Shown in pieces: positions 6,490-9,758 of a stretch of DNA of 9,758 nt. Numbering within the stretch: position 1 is the first letter of the stretch; each line of letters opens with the position of its first letter. Below the pieces are notes generated by a model, which was not told the DNA's origin, made no database searches, and saw nothing but the letters and a program-made list of their open reading frames with translations. Source of the DNA: an uncultured Porphyromonadaceae bacterium. Lineage in GTDB: Bacteria > Bacteroidota > Bacteroidia > Bacteroidales > Muribaculaceae. Both the position numbers and the translations under genes were made by a program. The stretch lies in contig URWH01000057.1 in assembly GCA_900551515.1 (NCBI GenBank), positions 1 to 9,758 on the forward strand. The letters run 5' to 3'.

Positions 6490-6924
6490 ATGGCAAGCAA
6501 CGCGATGAAAGGAACTCAATCGTTCCAAGACACAATCAAGGCTTATCTTGAAACTATGGCGGAGAATGACGCTCTGTTCGCAGTCAAGTATGCCAATCCG
6601 TCCAAATCGGTTTCCGACTGCTGTACATATATCATCAACCAAGTGCAGAAAAGCGGTTGCAACGGCTTTGCAGACGATGAAATCTTCGGAATGGCAGTCC
6701 ACTACTATGAAGAAAACGAGATAGAGGTCGGCAACTCAATAAACTGCCAAGTGGTAGTGAACCATACGGTAGAACTTACCGAAGAAGAAAAGGAACAGGC
6801 ACGGCAGGACGCCATCAATAAACTCCGTGACGAGGAAATGGCTAAAATGCGCAGACCTATCCAACCGAAGAAAGCCTCCGAGAAGAAACCCCAAGTTGAA
6901 CAACCCAGTCTATTCGACCTCTAA
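6490..6924 (+). CDS. PcfK-like protein
   Basis: This 144-residue product matches the PcfK-like family, named after a gene of unknown function on enterococcal conjugative plasmid pCF10 and common on Bacteroidales conjugative elements. The family core is clear: FQDTIKAYLETMAENDALFAVKY (12-34), then NPSKSVSDCCTYIINQVQKSG (36-56) and DDEIFGMAVHYYEENEIEVG (62-81). After a charged linker rich in Glu, Lys and Arg (about 95-135) the protein ends in QPSLFDL. QPSLF resembles the bacterial sliding-clamp-binding pentapeptide QL(S/D)LF, with Pro at the second position. The start at 6490 follows TTACGACT directly, as for pcfJ; a Met at codon 6 is an alternative. It is paired with pcfJ 12 nt downstream, the usual arrangement. 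The molecular role is unknown; an interaction with replication during transfer is my inference. Confidence 0.88.
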   Translation: MASNAMKGTQSFQDTIKAYLETMAENDALFAVKYANPSKSVSDCCTYIINQVQKSGCNGFADDEIFGMAVHYYEENEIEVGNSINCQVVVNHTVELTEEEKEQARQDAINKLRDEEMAKMRRPIQPKKASEKKPQVEQPSLFDL

Positions 6925-6936
6925 AACATTACGACT

Positions 6937-8247
6937 ATGAGACCCAAGACAGCATTACAGAAACAAGTGGCGAAGCTATCAGCCACACTACACCCCATAA
7001 CCGAGGCACAAGAGCGTTGGGCATACCGCCACTGCTTTGAGCATTTCGCCTATCGCACCAATAGCGGAACAATGACCTGCTCCGACTGCGGACACGTTTG
7101 GAAGGGTCAGAAAGGCAATCTTTGCGACGCTGTCGCAGGTTGCAAATGCCCTCACTGCGGAACTGAACTGAAAGTGAAGGACACCCGCAAACGTACCCAT
7201 AAGGAAACCGCATATTTCAGCGTCATAACGGCACACAAGGGTTTTCAAGTAATCCGCGTGTCGCAGATAACGAGCGAAAGCCGTAAGGGAGAGGCAAGGA
7301 AACTCTACTGCCAAGAGGTCGTGCAGCGTTGGATTTCTCCCGACGGCAAAGTAACCGATATGGCTCTGCTCCGTGGATTTACCTTCCATTACTGCGACTG
7401 CTGGTCGTATTGGAGCGATATGGAGATACGCCCGCACAACAGTTTGTATGATGATGTTGTCGCATGGAGCGATGTCTATCCGAGAATGTCGGTCATCCCT
7501 CAACTCAAACGCAACGGTTTCAAGGGCGATTTCTATGGAATATCCCCCGTCAGACTTTTCAAGGCTCTGCTTGCCGACCCAAGAATTGAGACACTGATGA
7601 AAGCCGGAGAGATTGAGGAAATGAAATACTTTATTGCCAATCCCGACAATGCGGATGAATTTTGGGCATCGTACCTTATCGCCAAACGCCATCGCTACCA
7701 TATAAACAACATCGGAATGTGGTGCGACTATCTGCGGATGTTGAAGAACCTCTGCAAAGACCTCCGCAATCCCAAGAACATCTGCCCCGAAGATTTCATA
7801 GAGGCGCACGACGGATTGAGCCGAAAGATAGAGGACAGACGCAGAAGGGAGCGTGAGGACGCCGAGCGCAGGAGAGCCGAGGAAAGACTGCTCCGAGAGA
7901 AGGAGAAGGAGGAACAGTTCAAGGCTCTCAAATCCAAATTCTTCGGTCTGGTAATCTCCGACAATGAAATATCGGTGAAGGTACTTGAAAGCATAGAGGA
8001 ATACTGTCAGGAGGGTAACACACAGCACATCTGCGTATTCTCATCATCCTACTACCTTAAAAAGAACACGCTGGTGTTGTCGGCAAGGATTGGCGATACC
8101 ATAATAGAAACGGTAGAGGTTGACTTGCAGACCCTCAAAGTGGTGCAATGCCACGGCAAATATAACAAGGACACCGAGTACCACAAGCGCATCATCGACC
8201 TTGTGAACTCAAACGCCCGACTTATCAAGGAAAGAATGACCGCGTAA
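6937..8247 (+). CDS. PcfJ-like protein with zinc-ribbon candidate
   Basis: A 436-residue product of the PcfJ-like family, which accompanies PcfK on conjugative elements and has no established function. Near the N-terminus, Cys48-x2-Cys51 and Cys71-x2-Cys74 (TCSDCGHVW and CKCPHCGTEL) form a probable zinc ribbon. The middle (about 90-290) is a mixed region with family-like blocks such as LLRGFTFHYCDCW (144-156). A strongly charged stretch (297-327, RRRREREDAERRRAEERLL) should be a helix or coiled coil. The C-terminal domain (about 340-430) holds the PcfJ hallmark, here NTQHICVFSSSYY followed by VVQCHGKYNK; in relatives the His-Cys is usually in an MHHCV-like form, here HICV. It follows the pcfK-like gene by 12 nt. 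The next gene is separated by 52 nt containing a hairpin. Nucleic-acid binding is likely from the ribbon, but the activity is unknown. Confidence 0.88.
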   Translation: MRPKTALQKQVAKLSATLHPITEAQERWAYRHCFEHFAYRTNSGTMTCSDCGHVWKGQKGNLCDAVAGCKCPHCGTELKVKDTRKRTHKETAYFSVITAHKGFQVIRVSQITSESRKGEARKLYCQEVVQRWISPDGKVTDMALLRGFTFHYCDCWSYWSDMEIRPHNSLYDDVVAWSDVYPRMSVIPQLKRNGFKGDFYGISPVRLFKALLADPRIETLMKAGEIEEMKYFIANPDNADEFWASYLIAKRHRYHINNIGMWCDYLRMLKNLCKDLRNPKNICPEDFIEAHDGLSRKIEDRRRREREDAERRRAEERLLREKEKEEQFKALKSKFFGLVISDNEISVKVLESIEEYCQEGNTQHICVFSSSYYLKKNTLVLSARIGDTIIETVEVDLQTLKVVQCHGKYNKDTEYHKRIIDLVNSNARLIKERMTA

Positions 8248-8258
8248 ATGTCTAACAC

Positions 8259-8284
8259 GACCTGCGTCAGCAATGGCGCAGGTC
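8259..8284 (+). promoter_or_regulatory. Perfect hairpin between pcfJ and the next gene
   Basis: GACCTGCG (8259-8266) and CGCAGGTC (8277-8284) form an 8-bp perfect stem with a 10-nt loop. No T-run follows, so it is not a standard terminator. The ATG at 8273 lies inside the loop, which argues for the downstream start at 8300 and suggests a role in RNA stability or translational control of the last two genes. Confidence 0.55.
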
Positions 8285-8299
8285 ATAAATCCCCCGATT

Positions 8300-8557
8300 A
8301 TGAACGTAACATTTGAACACCCGACTATCATCTTTGATAATAAAATTGCCGAAGTCATCATAGAATTTGTAAACCATATTCTCTATGCCGACAGCGAGGA
8401 AACGCTACGACAGATAGTAGCCGATTTTGCCGACAAGTACGACCTTGACCGATACTTTGTCTATGGCTACGGCAGCCACCACTTATGGCTGAAACAAAGA
8501 AAGATAACCAATCCCGAAATAACCTTTGAATATCGGATACTGATTGTAGAATACTAA
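8300..8557 (+). CDS. Hypothetical 85-aa protein of the accessory operon
   Basis: I do not recognise this family. The product (MNVTFEHPTIIFDNKIAEVIIEFVNHIL...) is acidic, has no signal peptide or membrane helix, and alternates beta-like hydrophobic segments with one likely amphipathic helix around residues 35-50 (SEETLRQIVADFADKYDL), followed by an aromatic stretch (YFVYGYGSHHLWL) and a C-terminal strand (FEYRILIVEY). A start at 8273 is possible and adds MAQVINPPI, but that ATG is in a hairpin loop, and 8300 resembles the other starts in the operon. It ends 12 nt before the DUF3873-like gene with the shared TAAAA...ACTATG junction. Its position after pcfK/pcfJ suggests an accessory gene of the same element. 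Confidence 0.65.
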   Translation: MNVTFEHPTIIFDNKIAEVIIEFVNHILYADSEETLRQIVADFADKYDLDRYFVYGYGSHHLWLKQRKITNPEITFEYRILIVEY

Positions 8558-8569
8558 AACCATGATACT

Positions 8570-8782
8570 ATGACAACGAAAATGACCGCCCACGGAGTAA
8601 GCACTGCCACCACTCCCGGCACTGAACAATACGAGGTGTTTTACACCGGCTACCGCACACGGCGAAAGAAACACTATCAATACGATTACCGCCACACCAA
8701 TGGAGAACTATTCTCCTGTGTGGCTGGCACACTCAAAGAGTGCAGACAACGCCGCGACCAATGGCTAAACAATAAGAAATAA
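8570..8782 (+). CDS. DUF3873-like small protein
   Basis: The 70-residue product starts MTTKMTAHGVSTATTPGTEQYEVF and contains YQYDYRHTNGELFSCVAGTLKECRQRRDQWL. From memory this matches DUF3873, a family of about 70 residues found mainly in Bacteroidales and usually on conjugative elements. It is soluble, basic near the middle (TRRKKH) and rich in tyrosine in an H/K-YQYDYRH core; no catalytic motif is evident. It is the last gene of the operon before a series of hairpins. The function is unknown. The family assignment rests on recalled similarity and should be confirmed with a Pfam search. Confidence 0.75.
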   Translation: MTTKMTAHGVSTATTPGTEQYEVFYTGYRTRRKKHYQYDYRHTNGELFSCVAGTLKECRQRRDQWLNNKK

Positions 8783-8801
8783 TTGACCTGCCATAGTCAA
8801 T
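8782..8801 (+). promoter_or_regulatory. Hairpin directly after the DUF3873-like gene
   Basis: ATTGAC (8782-8787) and GTCAAT (8796-8801) form a perfect 6-bp stem around an 8-nt loop, starting on the last base of the stop codon. GCCAT (8790-8794) could instead pair with ATGGC (8806-8810), which would exclude this hairpin and trim the next one. Confidence 0.45.
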
Positions 8802-8807
8802 CAGCAT

Positions 8808-8840
8808 GGCGTGACGACCTCGTGATGAAGTCGCCACGCC
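8808..8840. terminator. Strong GC-rich hairpin, possible operon 3' end
   Basis: GGCGTG (8808-8813) with CACGCC (8835-8840) and CGAC (8815-8818) with GTCG (8830-8833) form a 10-bp stem interrupted only by one A-C mismatch, with an 11-nt loop. Only gtatttcg follows, so a classical T-tract is lacking. It may protect the 3' end, act with the next hairpin, or be a structured RNA element. Confidence 0.5.
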
Positions 8841-8860
8841 GTATTTCGCTCAAAATTTCG

Positions 8861-8875
8861 GCCGCCACAGGCGGC
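8861..8875. repeat. Perfect short GC hairpin
   Basis: GCCGCC (8861-8866) and GGCGGC (8870-8875) form a perfect stem around ACA. It follows the 8808-8840 hairpin by 20 bp, is flanked by AAAATTTCG on the left and AAAGG on the right, and is the third hairpin in line after the operon. Confidence 0.5.
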
Positions 8876-8907
8876 AAAGGGAGTGCTATATTCAGATATT
8901 CTGCGTC

Positions 8908-8936
8908 TAATAATAGAACGAAAGAAACTGTTATTA
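8908..8936. terminator. AT-rich hairpin near the 3' end of the ADP-ribosylglycohydrolase gene
   Basis: TAATAATAG (8908-8916) pairs with CTGTTATTA (8928-8936) over nine bases, one of them a wobble, with an 11-nt loop. It lies 3 bp beyond the minus-strand stop at 8940-8942 and could mark the 3' end of that transcript, but it lacks a T-tract. Confidence 0.35.
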
Positions 8937-8939
8937 TGC

Positions 8940-9758
8940 TTACTCATGGTTCACTTCGTTGATAAATGAAGTTACAACCTTATGATACTCAGCTTGCCGA
9001 TGAAGATTGTTGATATAATAAGATGGGATAGAAGAGTAACCGAATTTGGCACCGAGTATGGCACCGGCAATTGCTCCGTTTGTGTCGGCATCACCACCTT
9101 CATTGACAACCGACAGCAGTCCATCTTCAAATGACTTCGCGTGCCAATAGCACCATAACGCCGCCGAAAGTGTACGCAGTGTGTACCCAATAGAATATGT
9201 CTCATCCAAATCAAGCATGGATATTTCAGAACTGTTATATGCGGCATCAACCCATTCGAGTATCCGCTCATCGTATCTTTGAGTGATATTCTTTATTTCA
9301 TCATAGGATAATTGTTTGTCATGCCATACAAGATTGTTGATGATTGAGGATGCGATAACACACGAACCCACGCAACGTGGGTCGTAATGCGTCAGCTTAC
9401 ATATTGCCTCAGCCTGAACTTCGATATTGGTTTGAGCAAGTCCGACAACTGATGTTCTCATCAATGCGCCATTAGCCGCACTCTGTTGACGAGACAGTTC
9501 CCACCAAAGTTTAGAACACATCTCCGGTTGCTCAACATAATCTGCCATGCACAGCACCTTGTAAGTGTGATTCCCAATGCCCATAGGTGTGCCATTGAAC
9601 CAATCCTTGAAATTGGAGGCGACCCGATGAAGGTTGAAGGCTTCGTTATCATAACCATTAAGTATGCACAACATCATATCTGTGTCATCGGTCCATGCGC
9701 CTTTAGCCCATCTTCGTCTATGAGCATCTTGAATTATCTGGTCATAATTCTTTAATCC
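8940..9758 (-). CDS. ADP-ribosylglycohydrolase (DraG/ARH-like) family protein, 5' end outside window
   Basis: This family removes ADP-ribose from proteins or other targets with two divalent metal ions. The frame is open to the right edge, giving 272 residues (from GLKNYDQIIQ) without the N-terminus. The metal-binding motif AWTDDTDMML lies at window residues 21-30, before the first internal Met, so a start at 9677 would remove it and is wrong. Further family features are SAANGALMR (93-101), LTHYDP (122-127) and the second metal motif GGDADTNGAIAGAILGA (221-237). The first block of the family, a GDALG-like loop, must lie upstream of the window. The gene is convergent with the accessory operon, with lower GC than the core genes. 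Likely cargo of the acquired region; reversal of a toxin-made ADP-ribosylation is possible, but no partner toxin is visible. Confidence 0.88.
   Translation of the reverse strand, partial: GLKNYDQIIQDAHRRRWAKGAWTDDTDMMLCILNGYDNEAFNLHRVASNFKDWFNGTPMGIGNHTYKVLCMADYVEQPEMCSKLWWELSRQQSAANGALMRTSVVGLAQTNIEVQAEAICKLTHYDPRCVGSCVIASSIINNLVWHDKQLSYDEIKNITQRYDERILEWVDAAYNSSEISMLDLDETYSIGYTLRTLSAALWCYWHAKSFEDGLLSVVNEGGDADTNGAIAGAILGAKFGYSSIPSYYINNLHRQAEYHKVVTSFINEVNHE

Noticed and set aside
6988..8028. Minus-strand open frame (346 codons) opposite the PcfJ-like gene
   Set aside because: The sense frame carries the CxxC pairs and PcfJ hallmark; the antisense product is Leu/Val/Phe-rich with no family.

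Overview
The window looks like a Bacteroidales chromosome, possibly a Muribaculaceae-type gut member (the family is a guess). The evidence is a SprA-type T9SS translocon gene next to ruvA, a Bacteroidota-type promoter (TTTG, 20 bp, TAATTTTG), starts without Shine-Dalgarno sequences, and a PcfK/PcfJ/DUF3873-like gene set of the kind carried by Bacteroidales conjugative elements.

Left part (1-5115, minus strand, visibly GC-rich): a compact core operon read right to left. An RluA-family pseudouridine synthase is followed after 1 bp by metA, which overlaps ruvA by 4 bp. After 66 bp comes sprA, whose first ~950 codons are present and which runs off the left edge. The only clear promoter lies just upstream of the pseudouridine synthase. 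The genes serve RNA modification, methionine synthesis, Holliday-junction processing and type IX secretion, so they look co-transcribed rather than functionally linked.

Middle (5116-6242): about 1.1 kb without a convincing protein gene but rich in structure. It holds a promoter-like site followed by a hairpin, two ~206 bp direct repeats (about 89% identical by my hand alignment, period 271 bp) that share a nested stem-loop, and a ~100 bp nested imperfect palindrome. This is the apparent boundary between core genome and acquired DNA.

Right part (6243-8875, plus strand, lower GC): an accessory operon of a two-helix membrane protein, PcfK-like protein, PcfJ-like protein with a CxxC...CxxC zinc-ribbon candidate, an unrecognised 85-aa protein and a DUF3873-like 70-aa protein. 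Three of its junctions share one design: TAAAA, a short spacer, then ACTATG. The operon ends in a row of hairpins. A convergent minus-strand ADP-ribosylglycohydrolase gene (8940 to the right edge, 5' end missing) looks like cargo. No integrase, relaxase, tra gene or att site is visible, so calling the right part an integrated conjugative or mobilizable element is inference from gene content. I found no tRNA, rRNA, CRISPR array or complete insertion sequence.
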